Below are positions 16,646 to 25,579 of a stretch of 64,000 nt of DNA, piece by piece. Positions within the stretch are counted from its first letter, which is position 1. Each line of letters begins with the position of its first letter. The position numbers and the translations under genes were made by a program. Under the pieces are notes generated by a model. The model did not search any database. It was not told the origin of the DNA and worked only from the letters and a program-made list of their open reading frames with translations. The DNA comes from Planctomycetota bacterium (GTDB lineage: Bacteria; Planctomycetota; J058; JAJDCP01). The stretch lies in contig JAJDCP010000182.1 of the NCBI GenBank assembly GCA_029260765.1, forward strand, positions 1 through 64,000, written 5' to 3'.

Positions 16646-16675
16646 TTGACGATCTGTCCCCGCAGCGACTCTACT
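16646..16675 (+). promoter_or_regulatory. Candidate sigma70-type promoter of the PP2C gene
   Basis: TTGACG (five of six) and TCTACT (four of six) are separated by 18 bases. The start would be near 16682, right before the GGGGAGGAG ribosome binding site and the ATG at 16698. Confidence 0.45.
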
Positions 16676-16697
16676 CCTCCCCCGGGGAGGAGATGCG

Positions 16698-17552
16698 ATG
16701 GCCGCGAAGAGCGGCAAGCTCAATGAATCTTTCGAGTGGTGCAGTGGCTCGGTGACGGGCCGTCGCCACACCATTGCGGGCCTCGACAATCAGGATGCCA
16801 GCTGTGTCCGGGCGGGAGCCCATTGGCTGGCGGCGGTGGTCTGTGACGGCTGCAGCAGCGGCCCCGACTGCGGCGTGGGCGCCTGGCTGGGGGCGCGCAT
16901 GGTGGTCGAATGCCTGCGTGCTGTCGCCCCAAAACTGCGTCCCAAGAACGTGGAAAAACAGCTCGAGGGTGCTCGCGTTGAGATTCTGCAGCGCATCCTG
17001 CGACTGGCCCGCTCGCTGGGCGGCGATCTGACCGACATGCTCGGCGACACCTTCTTGTATACGGTCATCGGCGCGTTGATGAACCGCAGCGTCGCGGTGG
17101 TCTTTTCGATCGGCGATGGTGTGGCGTTTGTCAACGGACAGAAGCACGAGATCGCATACAAGAACGACCGACCCGCCTACCTGACGTACGCCCTGACGGA
17201 TCTGAACGAGAAGTACGGCGATGCGTTCCGTTTCCGGGTGTTGGCCACGATGCCGACCCCTCAACTGGAGACCGTGATTCTCGGTACAGATGGCGTGCTC
17301 GATCTGATCGACAGTCAGCACAAGACGATGCCGGGTAAATCACAGAAGATCGGTTCCATCGACCAGTTCCTGAGCAAGAACCGCTACTACAGGATCCCCG
17401 AGGCGTTGACCCGTTACCTCGCTCGGGTGAACAAACCGACCATGCGCGTCGACTGGAAGACCCGCAAGGTACGGCGTGAGCTGGGACGCCTGCCCGACGA
17501 CACGACCTTGATCGCGATCCGGCGTAGCTCGAGGGAACGCCACGGTGGCTGA
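16698..17552 (+). CDS. PP2C-family serine/threonine phosphatase
   Basis: The 284-residue protein keeps the PP2C metal-site pattern: NQDAS, AVVCDGCSSGP (metal Asp in a DGxxSGP loop), SIGDGVAFV, ILGTDGVLDLID (metal Asp near the C-terminal half) and DDTTLIAI at the end. It has no membrane segment and is likely cytoplasmic, dephosphorylating targets of Hanks-type kinases such as the one at 23765-25579. GGTCR-like RsbU-type features are absent, so a general signalling phosphatase fits better than an anti-sigma-cascade one. A GGAGGAG precedes the ATG. The last 8 bases overlap the following membrane protein gene, indicating coupling. Confidence 0.85.
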   Translation: MAAKSGKLNESFEWCSGSVTGRRHTIAGLDNQDASCVRAGAHWLAAVVCDGCSSGPDCGVGAWLGARMVVECLRAVAPKLRPKNVEKQLEGARVEILQRILRLARSLGGDLTDMLGDTFLYTVIGALMNRSVAVVFSIGDGVAFVNGQKHEIAYKNDRPAYLTYALTDLNEKYGDAFRFRVLATMPTPQLETVILGTDGVLDLIDSQHKTMPGKSQKIGSIDQFLSKNRYYRIPEALTRYLARVNKPTMRVDWKTRKVRRELGRLPDDTTLIAIRRSSRERHGG

Positions 17553-19056
17553 AGCTCCCGCCCCGTCCACGCTTGATGCCGGCTGGTGGCCCGCTTTGCT
17601 GCTAGCCTTCGGCCTGTTCGGTTTGTACCTGGCGAATGGGGCGCCGATGCCGACCGGGGATGCCAAGGCCAGCAGCTATCTGGGGCTGAGCCTGCTCGAT
17701 GACGGCGACCTCAACTTCCGTCCTGACGAAGCCCCGTTCATGTTCGTCTGGACTGTCGACACCGCCGACGGTCCCCGCCGTGTGCGTATCGATGACTGGC
17801 AGCATGAGCTGGGCGGCTACTCGGCACGTCGGCTGTTCGACAACGGTCTGCTGCACTCGCCGGGACCCCGCTATTTCCTTGTGCCGGGCGTCGACCCCGA
17901 GACCTACGTGAACACCTTCGGGTTGGGAGCAGGCCTCTGCAACTTCCCCGCATTGGCCGTACAGCGGGCCTGCGGCGTGACTCTCGACCACCGGCGGGTG
18001 ATGCTGAGCGCACGTGCGACTGCGGCATTTCTGGTGGCACTGTCGGCCTGGGGGGTCTTTGTAGCCTGTCGCTTCTTCTGTGGCCGTCCACAGGCGCTGG
18101 TGCTGGCTGCGGCCTACGGTCTCGGCACATGCGTGTGGAGCTTGAGCAGCCAGGCCCTCTGGCAGCACGGCCCCAGCCACGCTTGGGGAATGCTCGCCCT
18201 GGTCTGCTACCTGCAGGCCCGGCGGGGAACCGTCTGGGCGGTGCTCTGTGGAGTTGCCGTGGGATGTGCGGTCTGGTGTCGGCCCACCAACGCGATCCTG
18301 GTGCTGGCCCTGGGGGCCGGCATGGTCGGGGTGGGACGACGGTCTCTGATCGGCTTCCTGCTGGGCGGACTGCCCTTCGCGCTGTTGCTGGCGGCCGCCA
18401 ACGCCGCGCAACTCGGCGCTCCCTGGCAGATGGGCCAGCAGCTCGCGAGTGTCAGCCTGGCCGTGGGCAAGACCGGCTCCGATGCGCTCTGGCAGACCCC
18501 CCTCTGGCTCGGGGCGCTGGGACTGTTGTTCAGCCCGTCGCGGGGATTGCTGGTCTTCAGTCCGTTTCTGGGTTTGGCCTTCTGGGGGAGCTGGCGGGTG
18601 TTTCGCGCGTCCGCGGCTGCGGAGGAGGTGGCCCCAGGGCTCTCGGCTTCGGTGCTGTGGCCGATCCCTCTGGTAGTGCTGGGGTTGTGGCTCCCGGCCT
18701 TCAAGTGGTACGACTGGTGGGGCGGTTGGTGCTTCGGCTACCGGCCTCTGCTCGACAGCGTACCATTTCTGGTCGTATTGCTCGCACCGATCGCGACGCA
18801 GGTGTGGAACAGCCGCTGGGGCCGCATCCTGGCGATCGCCCTGCTGGTCTGGTCGGTGGGGGTCCAGATTCTCGGCGCCCGTGCCTGCAGCCTGATCGGC
18901 TGGAATGCCGAGCCGGATATCGACAGGCCGGAGAACCGCGGCCGCCTGTGGTCGGTGACGGACAGCCAGCTGCTGTACTATCTCAAGAATTTTGAAGAAG
19001 GCGCACGCCAACGTGAAGAACTGTTCGAACACGCCCTGACCCACCCTTCGACCTGA
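17545..19056 (+). CDS. Polytopic membrane protein, GT-C glycosyltransferase-like
   Basis: The 503-residue protein starts at a GTG overlapping the PP2C stop. It has about ten hydrophobic helices: LLLAFGLFGLYLANG at the N-terminus, AFLVALSAWGVFVACRFF, GFLLGGLPFALLLAAANA and others. The first long extracytoplasmic loop begins GDAKASSYLGLSLLDDGDLNF, with an acidic motif after TM1 like that of ArnT/PMT-type GT-C enzymes, which transfer sugars from lipid-linked donors. Conserved Trp/Tyr loops (WWGGWCFGYR) also fit. No donor-specific motif is recognised, so the acceptor is unknown. Confidence 0.65.
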   Translation: MAEAPAPSTLDAGWWPALLLAFGLFGLYLANGAPMPTGDAKASSYLGLSLLDDGDLNFRPDEAPFMFVWTVDTADGPRRVRIDDWQHELGGYSARRLFDNGLLHSPGPRYFLVPGVDPETYVNTFGLGAGLCNFPALAVQRACGVTLDHRRVMLSARATAAFLVALSAWGVFVACRFFCGRPQALVLAAAYGLGTCVWSLSSQALWQHGPSHAWGMLALVCYLQARRGTVWAVLCGVAVGCAVWCRPTNAILVLALGAGMVGVGRRSLIGFLLGGLPFALLLAAANAAQLGAPWQMGQQLASVSLAVGKTGSDALWQTPLWLGALGLLFSPSRGLLVFSPFLGLAFWGSWRVFRASAAAEEVAPGLSASVLWPIPLVVLGLWLPAFKWYDWWGGWCFGYRPLLDSVPFLVVLLAPIATQVWNSRWGRILAIALLVWSVGVQILGARACSLIGWNAEPDIDRPENRGRLWSVTDSQLLYYLKNFEEGARQREELFEHALTHPST

Positions 19057-19084
19057 GCGCAGGGCGGATTCCCGCAACGAGGAA

Positions 19085-19113
19085 CTGTCACTGCAGCCCG
19101 TTACGCGTATTAG
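19085..19113 (+). promoter_or_regulatory. Candidate sigma70-type promoter of the exporter gene
   Basis: CTGTCA and TATTAG, each four of six consensus, are separated by 17 bases. Transcription would begin near 19120, ahead of the GGGAG ribosome binding site. Confidence 0.35.
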
Positions 19114-19146
19114 CCATCACCGGCGTGCTTGATAGGGAGCCCCGAT

Positions 19147-21507
19147 TTGTTCGCTGTTCTCGCCCGCTGGACCTTGCGCCATCGCCTCCTGGCAAGTGTG
19201 TTGATGGCCCTCATCATCGGCAGCGCGCTGGCCGGTCTGCCACGCTTGCGCGCCGATCTGAACGCACGCAACTTCTTCTCGACCAATGACCCCGAGCTCG
19301 AACGGCTCGACGCGCACCTGGCATTCTGGGGCAAGGACGACAACCAGCTGCTGGTGCTGGTGAGCGCCGACAGCGGGGCGCTCCTCACCCGTCCACGCTT
19401 GCGGCGGATGGCATGGGCCGCCAGCGCCCTGGACAGCCTGGCCAGCGTGCTGCGCGTCCAGGGTCTGGCGGACATGCCTGGTTTCAACGAGAGCGAAGGC
19501 TTCGTACCCCGCCTGCCGCGTATCGCCGACAGCGTGCCCCGGGGGCCGAGCCGCGCGCATCGAAGTTGGATCTGGAAGTTGACCCACAACTCTCCCTACG
19601 TGCCGCTCCTGCTGTCGGCTGATGGCGAGGTCAGCTCCCTGCTCGTCACGCTGGACCCCGAGCTCGGAGACACCGAGACCATCGCTGTGGTCGCAAGCAT
19701 CAAGGGGCGCCTGCAGCACTTTCAGGGCTTCGAGGGCCTGCGCTTCGAGCTCGCGGGTGTGCCGGCGATGCGGGCGGCGATTTTCGAGCTGATGCTCGGT
19801 GATCAGAAGCGCTTCATGCCGCTGGCCTTCGGGCTGATCCTCTTGATTCTGTGCCTGCTCTTCCGGCGCGTGCATGGTGTGTTGATTCCGTTTCTGACCG
19901 CGGCCGTGCCGATGCTGATGTTGGCCGGGGTGATGGGCTGGAGAGACGAGCCGATCAGCGTCTTGAACCAGATCTACTTCACGCTCCTGCCAGCGATTAC
20001 CGTCGCCGACGCCATCCATCTTCTCAGCCGCTACCACGAAGAGCTGCGGCGGCGGTGTAGCGCATCGCAACGACCCGGCAGCGAGGTTCGTCACGACGCC
20101 ATTGTCGAGGCGTTGCGGCACATCGGCCCCGCTTGTGGACTGACGGGATTCACGACGGTGGTCGGCTTCCTCTCCCTCAATGTGGCGAGCATGGAGAACC
20201 TGCGCAGCTTTGGAAACTATGCTGCGCTGGGAATGGGCTTTGCCTACCTCAACACGCTGTTTCTCGCGCCGTTGTTGTTATCGTTGGCGCGCTCGAGCCC
20301 GCCGCCAGGAGGACAGAGCGCCGACCCGACCTTCTTCGATCGCAGGCTGCTCGGCTGCGCGCGGCTGAGTCTCGAACGGCCGGGCCTCGTTCTGCTCGCG
20401 ACGCTGCTGCTGCTGGGGGGAGCGACGTTCTATGGCTTGCGGGTCGAGGTCGACAGTGACCTGGTGTCGATGGTCCAGCCCGAACATCCGGTCTGGCAAG
20501 CCAACCAGACGCTGACCGAACGTCTGGGAGGCATCCTCAATCTCGACCTCGATCTCCAGGGCGCTCCCGGCTGTCTGCACGATCCTGAAGTGCTCGAGGC
20601 TGTCCTCGAGGTGGAGCGCTGGGCGCTCGAGCAACCCCTGGTGCGCAGCAGCCAGAGCCCCGCCTCGATGTTGGCCGGGCTCAGCCAGCTCAGTCATGGC
20701 CAGCCGACTTTGCCGCGCACCGTCCGGGCCGTTGAGGGAGCGTTCGCCCGTCTGCGGCGGCGGGGCGAGTTGGACATCGTCTTGAACGCGGACGCCTCGC
20801 GGGGGCGGATCATTCTTCGCACGCAAGACCGCGGCGCGATGGCCTTTCAGGCGTTTGTCGCGGAGCTCGAGAGCACGCTGCAGCAGCGTCTGGCAGGTCT
20901 CCCGCTGCGGTCGCACGTCACCAGCACCGCCCTGCTCGGCTACCGCGGCATCAGCCACCTGACCCTCGACTTGAGGAACAGCCTGCTACTGGTCTTCTTG
21001 TCCGTAGCTCTGGTGATCGGGGTATTGTTCAAGAATCTGCGCGTGGCCCTGCTGTGCTTTCTGCCCAACGCGCTTCCGCTGATCGTCGGCTACGGCCTGT
21101 TGGGCTTGATGGGCTGGTGGCTGCAGCCAGCACCGGCGGTGATGTTCACGGTGGCCCTGGCGATTGCGGTCGATGACACCATCCATCTGATGGCGCGGGT
21201 GCGCGAAGAGCTCCGCCGTGGCCTGGCGTTGCGTGAAGCGGTGCGTGAGGCCCTGTTGCATTGCGGGCGCGCGGTGGTGACCACCAGCATCATCCTGGTC
21301 GGAGGGATGTCGATCAGCCTCTTGAGCGGCTTTCCGTCGATCGTCGTGATGGCTGCGCTCGGCATGTGCGTGATCGCAGTCGCGATGCTCTGCGATCTGT
21401 TCCTGCTGCCCGCGTTGTTGGTGTTGTTTCCGCTGCCCGGTCTGTGCGCGGGGACGACCTCGCTGGCGACGGTGGAGGCAAAGGTCGGGTCGGGCCAGGG
21501 CGGCTGA
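19147..21507 (+). CDS. MMPL/RND-family transporter
   Basis: The 786-residue inner-membrane protein has the two-fold RND layout: TM1, a ~170-residue periplasmic loop, a five-helix bundle, a second TM and loop and another bundle. The repeated sterol-sensing-like motifs ADAIHLLSRYHEEL and DDTIHLMARVREEL follow TM4 in each half. These match the MMPL/HpnN-type lipid exporters, which use proton motive force to move lipids or hopanoids across the envelope. I place the start at TTG 19147 because GGGAG lies 7 bases upstream. A TTG at 19129 would add six residues. Substrate is unknown, and no lipid-synthesis gene is adjacent. Confidence 0.85.
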   Translation: MFAVLARWTLRHRLLASVLMALIIGSALAGLPRLRADLNARNFFSTNDPELERLDAHLAFWGKDDNQLLVLVSADSGALLTRPRLRRMAWAASALDSLASVLRVQGLADMPGFNESEGFVPRLPRIADSVPRGPSRAHRSWIWKLTHNSPYVPLLLSADGEVSSLLVTLDPELGDTETIAVVASIKGRLQHFQGFEGLRFELAGVPAMRAAIFELMLGDQKRFMPLAFGLILLILCLLFRRVHGVLIPFLTAAVPMLMLAGVMGWRDEPISVLNQIYFTLLPAITVADAIHLLSRYHEELRRRCSASQRPGSEVRHDAIVEALRHIGPACGLTGFTTVVGFLSLNVASMENLRSFGNYAALGMGFAYLNTLFLAPLLLSLARSSPPPGGQSADPTFFDRRLLGCARLSLERPGLVLLATLLLLGGATFYGLRVEVDSDLVSMVQPEHPVWQANQTLTERLGGILNLDLDLQGAPGCLHDPEVLEAVLEVERWALEQPLVRSSQSPASMLAGLSQLSHGQPTLPRTVRAVEGAFARLRRRGELDIVLNADASRGRIILRTQDRGAMAFQAFVAELESTLQQRLAGLPLRSHVTSTALLGYRGISHLTLDLRNSLLLVFLSVALVIGVLFKNLRVALLCFLPNALPLIVGYGLLGLMGWWLQPAPAVMFTVALAIAVDDTIHLMARVREELRRGLALREAVREALLHCGRAVVTTSIILVGGMSISLLSGFPSIVVMAALGMCVIAVAMLCDLFLLPALLVLFPLPGLCAGTTSLATVEAKVGSGQGG

Positions 21508-21537
21508 GAGCCTTGGGGTTGGCTGGCTCAGGCCGGT

Positions 21538-21792
21538 TCAGGGCCTCTCACCGCGCCTCTCGTTCGCGAGCCTGCGTTTCAACAGCGCAAGCATATGGCG
21601 GGCCCGCTCGGGCGGTGGCCAGCCGGGCACTTCGGGCGGCGCATCCCAGTCGACGCCGAAGCTGTGCCCGTGGGAGCAGGCATAGTAGTCCGTGCTCGAC
21701 CCCTCTTCGACTCTCTCAGCCTTGACCAGCTTGAAGCTGCTGGTCAGGCATAGCGAGCAGACCACGGTCTGGGCGTGCTGGCCTCCGGCCAT
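21538..21792 (-). CDS. Small putative zinc-binding protein
   Basis: The 84-residue product contains CSLCLTSS near residue 12 and YACSHGHSFGV near residue 37. The CxxC followed by CxxxH could form a treble-clef or zinc-ribbon-like site. It lies 5 bases downstream of clpS on the same strand, so it is probably cotranscribed and may be linked to protein quality control, which is inference. No homologue is recognised. It ends convergently with the exporter gene, 30 bases away. Confidence 0.6.
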   Translation of the reverse strand: MAGGQHAQTVVCSLCLTSSFKLVKAERVEEGSSTDYYACSHGHSFGVDWDAPPEVPGWPPPERARHMLALLKRRLANERRGERP

Positions 21793-21797
21793 CGGTG

Positions 21798-22121
21798 TTA
21801 CTCCGGCTCATAGGTGAAGGTGAGCGGAAAGCCGGCGGCGCGTGCGCGGGCATGCGCCATCGCGACGCGGAACTCGGCCTGCTCGAACGGCAAGGCACAG
21901 ACAAACGCGATGCCCTTGGTGTGTGCCTCGCGCATCACATCGACAGCCACGTTCTGTGGCAGGTGGAATACCGTCAGCAGGACACGCACGACGAACACCA
22001 TGTGGGTGATCGGATCGTTGTGCAGGAAGACCTTGTACATGGGGCACAGCCGGGTTTGTACCTCGGGCTGAACTTCGGGCACCGAGATTCCCGGCTTGCT
22101 GGGAGGAGGGGTATCGGGCAT
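21798..22121 (-). CDS. clpS: ClpS, N-end rule adaptor of the ClpP protease
   Basis: The 107-residue protein delivers N-degron substrates to ClpAP in the cytoplasm. Its core KVFLHNDPITHMVFVVRVLL matches the ClpS N-D-D/P loop, helix 1 follows, then REAHTKGIAFVCALPFEQAEF contains the conserved His and AE. The usual second Asp of NDD is replaced by Pro (NDP), a change also seen in ClpS2-type proteins, which could narrow residue specificity. The N-terminal ~25 residues are Pro-rich and presumably disordered, as in other ClpS proteins. The start at 22121 has GAGGA about 8 bases upstream. An upstream in-frame extension to 22211 has no ribosome binding site. Confidence 0.9.
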   Translation of the reverse strand: MPDTPPPSKPGISVPEVQPEVQTRLCPMYKVFLHNDPITHMVFVVRVLLTVFHLPQNVAVDVMREAHTKGIAFVCALPFEQAEFRVAMAHARARAAGFPLTFTYEPE

Positions 22122-22147
22122 GCCAGAATCCTCGCAGGGCTGCCCGC

Positions 22148-22153
22148 AGTATA
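22148..22153 (-). promoter_or_regulatory. Candidate extended -10 element for clpS
   Basis: On the minus strand TATACT (five of six consensus) is preceded by TGG, an extended -10. It lies 27 bases upstream of the clpS ATG. The -35 (TGATGG at 17 bases) is poor. Confidence 0.4.
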
Positions 22154-22207
22154 CCAGATGCGGCGAGCAGCCATCAGCTGCGCGTCCGGACGGCCTGGGC
22201 CGGCCCA

Positions 22208-23506
22208 TCAATCGAGGCTGTAGTACTCGCCGTCGTTGTCCTCGGCCAGGCGCGTCATGAAGCCCTGGTTGGCGCCAGGGAAGCCGATCGTGTTGATGCG
22301 CACCTTGCGGAACTTGTTCAGCGTGTTGACGGTGTCATGGATCTCGTCGAGCTTGTCGCTACCGAGTGGCATGCCGCTCTCGTCGGTGGGCGAACCGTCG
22401 GAGATCAGGAAGAACAGGTTGGGGTCGCCCTCGATGTTGAAGGCCTTCTCGAGTGCATCCCCGGTGTTGGTGACGCCTTCATGGGTGATGGCCTTGGTCC
22501 ACGCGACCGCCTTCTTCTTATTGCCAGCGTTCGCCCGCTGCAACTCGGTGTTCCAGACACTGACCATCGTCGAGTACTTGATCAAGGTGAACTGCACGTC
22601 GCTGCTCAGCGACTCGACCAGCCGCACCATCTCGATCTTCGCACGCGTGATGCGCATCCTGTCGCTTCCCCCCGCTCCTGCCGGCAGGCCATCGGTGGTC
22701 GGGCCGCCGCGCGAAGGATCGATCGCTTCCATGCTGCCCGACATGTCAAGCACGATCACCAGGCGCTTGCTGAGCACCTCGGTACCGAAGAACTCCGGCG
22801 CATCCTCGCCGACAACCGTCGATCCCACTTCGCCCGGGCCTGTCTCGGGCCGGAAGGTGTCTTCGGTCCCTTCAGCCCAGAAACGCCGCCAGTCTTCGGT
22901 CGTCTGAAGGTCGAGCCCGGTAGCACTGGTCAGCGCCAGGCGCGCCTCGATCCAGATGTCGTTGCGCTGTTTCTCATAGCGCTCGACCAGGTCGATCAGG
23001 GGGTTGACGGCCCGCATGATCTGCCGCCGCCCGGCGGCCCGGCAGAGCTCGAGCAGCACTTTCTCGTGCTGCTTCTTCTCCTGGAGGGCGGCCACGATCG
23101 CATCGTCGGCCTCCGGATCGTCGTAGCTCTCGGCGACCTCGACCAGCAGTACCTTGGCGCGCCAATCTGTCTTGCGTGAGCTCAGCTGCTCGAACAGGAA
23201 AGTCCGTGCCTCGTCATTCCGGATGTCTTTGAGACCTTCGCCCAGGGCGGCGTGCACCCCTATTGAGATCGAGGGCTGCAGATCGGGCAGGGTGTCGATC
23301 TTGACGGCACACTCGAGCAGCACCCGGGCAGCCTCTTCACTGTCGAGCGCGGCGAGCTGCGAGACGGCCTGCCGAGCAAGGCCCAGGTTGCCGGCATGGG
23401 CTGCCTTGAAGATCTGCTTCTGCAGCTCCTTTTCCGGACCGCGAGCCCAGGCCGTCGAAAGGCAGAGAAGCAGGGCGACCAGGACGGTTCCGACGTTGCG
23501 CATCAT
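22208..23506 (-). CDS. Secreted HEAT-repeat/VWA-domain protein
   Basis: The 432-residue product has a signal peptide (VGTVLVALLLCLSTAWA, ending ~residue 21), an all-helical HEAT/ARM-like half (~30-200) and a von Willebrand A domain (~245-425). The MIDAS is intact: DMSGSM, the TNTGDAL threonine loop and LISDGSPTD. This suggests a metal-dependent protein-interaction surface outside the cytoplasm. A paralogue at 43214-44515 shares the layout. Such pairs occur in planctomycetes, but their ligands are unknown. The gene reads out from a ~258-base gap next to the kinase gene. Confidence 0.8.
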   Translation of the reverse strand: MMRNVGTVLVALLLCLSTAWARGPEKELQKQIFKAAHAGNLGLARQAVSQLAALDSEEAARVLLECAVKIDTLPDLQPSISIGVHAALGEGLKDIRNDEARTFLFEQLSSRKTDWRAKVLLVEVAESYDDPEADDAIVAALQEKKQHEKVLLELCRAAGRRQIMRAVNPLIDLVERYEKQRNDIWIEARLALTSATGLDLQTTEDWRRFWAEGTEDTFRPETGPGEVGSTVVGEDAPEFFGTEVLSKRLVIVLDMSGSMEAIDPSRGGPTTDGLPAGAGGSDRMRITRAKIEMVRLVESLSSDVQFTLIKYSTMVSVWNTELQRANAGNKKKAVAWTKAITHEGVTNTGDALEKAFNIEGDPNLFFLISDGSPTDESGMPLGSDKLDEIHDTVNTLNKFRKVRINTIGFPGANQGFMTRLAEDNDGEYYSLD

Positions 23507-23764
23507 TGTTTCGATTCCTCATGATCTGGTGGCTGGCGGTGCGTGGCTATGAGACGAACGAGGCGCGGATTCCGCCCTACAGAATCCCCTCGCGGAGCGC
23601 GCAAACGCCCCGAGCTCTGAACGTGTACTCCTTAGCATGGCAGTTGGTGTCGCGAGACTGTCAGAGTAGTGTCATCTCTTGAGAAAAATCCCGCCCTTCC
23701 CCTGCATCCCGGCCTGGCACAGAGCGGCATCGAAAATGTTGCACCCCCGAGGCCCAGACAGATC

Positions 23765-25579
23765 TCAGCGCGGGTTGCGGGGCGCGATGCCCCGCTCGCG
23801 GATCAGCTTGTTGCCGTCCCGTACGGCCAACTCGAAAGCCGCCCGCGCCTCGTCGAAGGCCTCGATGGCCTGCACGAACTGGCGTTCCTCGACCCGTTGC
23901 TCGCCACGGCGCCGGGCTGCCTTGCCCTCGCGCGCCGCCCGCGTCTCCATCAAGCCATACATCAGGGTCAGTTTCTGCCAAGCGTTGGCTGCGGTCTCGG
24001 CCGCGAAGGCCGCCCGCGCAGATTCTTCCTGGAGCGCATCCTGAGGAGCCGGACCGGGCTCGCCGAACAGCCTCTGTAGCCTGTGTACTCCCTGGTCGAG
24101 CAGCTTCCGGCTGGGCTCGGGGAAGGCGACAAAGCTCGCCCCCAGCAGCAGCGCAAGGGCGCTGAACCACAGCAGCCCCCGCGAACCACGCGCGGCTCGG
24201 CGCCGCGCGGGCGGAGCCTGTTGCCGCGCCCAGGCGAGGGGATCGATCCGGGAAGGTGGCTGCGCCCCCTGCTGCGCCCTCCGCAGGGGCAGCGCCCCGA
24301 CGCCAGGCACTTCGAGCGCCTGAGCGGAGCCTGCAGTCAGACTCGCCGCGGGCAGCGGTGCGGGCGGCTCCAGGACGAGCCCTGGGCGCTCCACCCCACT
24401 CGAATCCTGCCACTCCGAGACGGCCACAGGCAGCACCGCTGGCGGCAGCGGCTCAAGGCGTCGCTGGGCGTCGACCGAAGCGCTGCGCCCCAGGCTGGCT
24501 GCGGCGACCTCCCCCGCGGCTCTGTCGTCCGACCGATGGCGCTCGAGGGCTGCAGCCAGCTCGGCACCTGTTTGGAAGCGCTTCTCGGGATCCTTCTCCA
24601 ACAAACGAGCGACCACCATGGCGAGGGTGGGCGTGACGAACATACGGCGCAGATCGGGAGGCGGGCGCAGCAGATGCTGCTCGACATAGTTGACGGCCGT
24701 CGGCCCCTGAAAAGGCGTCTCGCCCGTGAGCAACTCGAAGAGCGTGCAGCCCAGCGAATAGAGGTCGGAACGATGGTCGGTCTTCTGGCTCCCCCTGAGC
24801 TGCTCGGGCGACATGTAGGGCGGCGTGCCCAACAGCTCGCCGGCTGTCGTCAGCCCGCGCGGGCGGGTGGTATCGTCCGAGTTGGGCTGCGCTTTGACCA
24901 GCCCAAAGTCTGCAATCCGTACGCGCCCCGTGCTGGTCAGCAACAGGTTGTCCGGCTTGATGTCCCTGTGCACGATGCCCGCCTGCGCCGCGGCCCAGAG
25001 CCCTTGAGCCGTCTGGTAGACCAGGTCCGCTGCTTGCGCCTCGCCGAGCCGGGTCTCGCGCTTCAACAGCTCGCGCACAGAGCCGCCCGCGCAGTAGCCC
25101 ATCGCGATGCAGAACAGACCATGAGCGCGGAACATGTCGAACACAGGCACGATCCCGCCATGGTCGAGCTTCGCCAGCGCCTGGGCTTCGCGTTGGAAAC
25201 GCTCCGTGCAGCTGTCGTCGCTCGAGAGACGGGGCGAGAGGATTTTCAGCGCCACTTTGCGCTTCAGGGTGACCTGGGTGGCGAGGAAGACGGCTCCCAT
25301 TCCCCCCTGCCCCAGCTTGCTCTCAATCTGGTAGCCTGCGACCGTCTGGCCGACGAAGTCCTCGAAAGGGAGCGTGCCGGCAGCTGGCGTAACGGGGCTG
25401 GTCGGGCGGGGGGACGGGCTGCGTTGCCCACCCGCGACCGGGTTCTCGTCCGAAGACATCGCCTGGGTGGGCAGTGCCATCGTTTCCCCGCCCAGACGCG
25501 CACCGCAAGCCAGACACAGGCTGGCGGTCGTCGGGTTCGAACGCTGGCAGTTGGGACACCTCACAAAGTGCGGCTCCAT
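23765..25579 (-). CDS. Membrane-bound Hanks-type serine/threonine protein kinase
   Basis: The 604-residue kinase begins with a zinc ribbon (RCPNCQRSN...LCLACGARL, residues 7-28), then a disordered Pro/Ser linker. The catalytic domain (~75-345) has GQGGMG (90-95), VALK (Lys112), HRDIKPDN (~204-211), DFG (~224-226) and SPEQ, all key residues intact. An acidic/Pro-rich region is followed by a single TM (~468-486) and a 118-residue helical tail, so the kinase faces the cytoplasm and the tail the periplasm. I use the ATG at 25579. A GTG at 25717 with GGAGGA 13 bases upstream would add 46 Cys-rich residues. The divergent GTPase operon probably forms one regulatory unit with it. Confidence 0.88.
   Translation of the reverse strand: MEPHFVRCPNCQRSNPTTASLCLACGARLGGETMALPTQAMSSDENPVAGGQRSPSPRPTSPVTPAAGTLPFEDFVGQTVAGYQIESKLGQGGMGAVFLATQVTLKRKVALKILSPRLSSDDSCTERFQREAQALAKLDHGGIVPVFDMFRAHGLFCIAMGYCAGGSVRELLKRETRLGEAQAADLVYQTAQGLWAAAQAGIVHRDIKPDNLLLTSTGRVRIADFGLVKAQPNSDDTTRPRGLTTAGELLGTPPYMSPEQLRGSQKTDHRSDLYSLGCTLFELLTGETPFQGPTAVNYVEQHLLRPPPDLRRMFVTPTLAMVVARLLEKDPEKRFQTGAELAAALERHRSDDRAAGEVAAASLGRSASVDAQRRLEPLPPAVLPVAVSEWQDSSGVERPGLVLEPPAPLPAASLTAGSAQALEVPGVGALPLRRAQQGAQPPSRIDPLAWARQQAPPARRRAARGSRGLLWFSALALLLGASFVAFPEPSRKLLDQGVHRLQRLFGEPGPAPQDALQEESARAAFAAETAANAWQKLTLMYGLMETRAAREGKAARRRGEQRVEERQFVQAIEAFDEARAAFELAVRDGNKLIRERGIAPRNPR

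Larger units (their letters stand above)
16295..16697. other. Intergenic stretch upstream of the PP2C gene
   Basis: No gene is supported in this 403-base gap. It contains a 7-base inverted repeat (CCTCGGC and GCCGAGG around 16331-16360), a 14-base G tract (16496-16509) and a candidate promoter at its right end. Open frames crossing the G tract have no recognisable content. Confidence 0.5.

Noticed and set aside
21505..21550. A strong bidirectional terminator between the exporter and the small zinc protein
   Set aside because: GAGAGCC and GGCCTCTC can pair only with a bulge and there is no T-run on either side.
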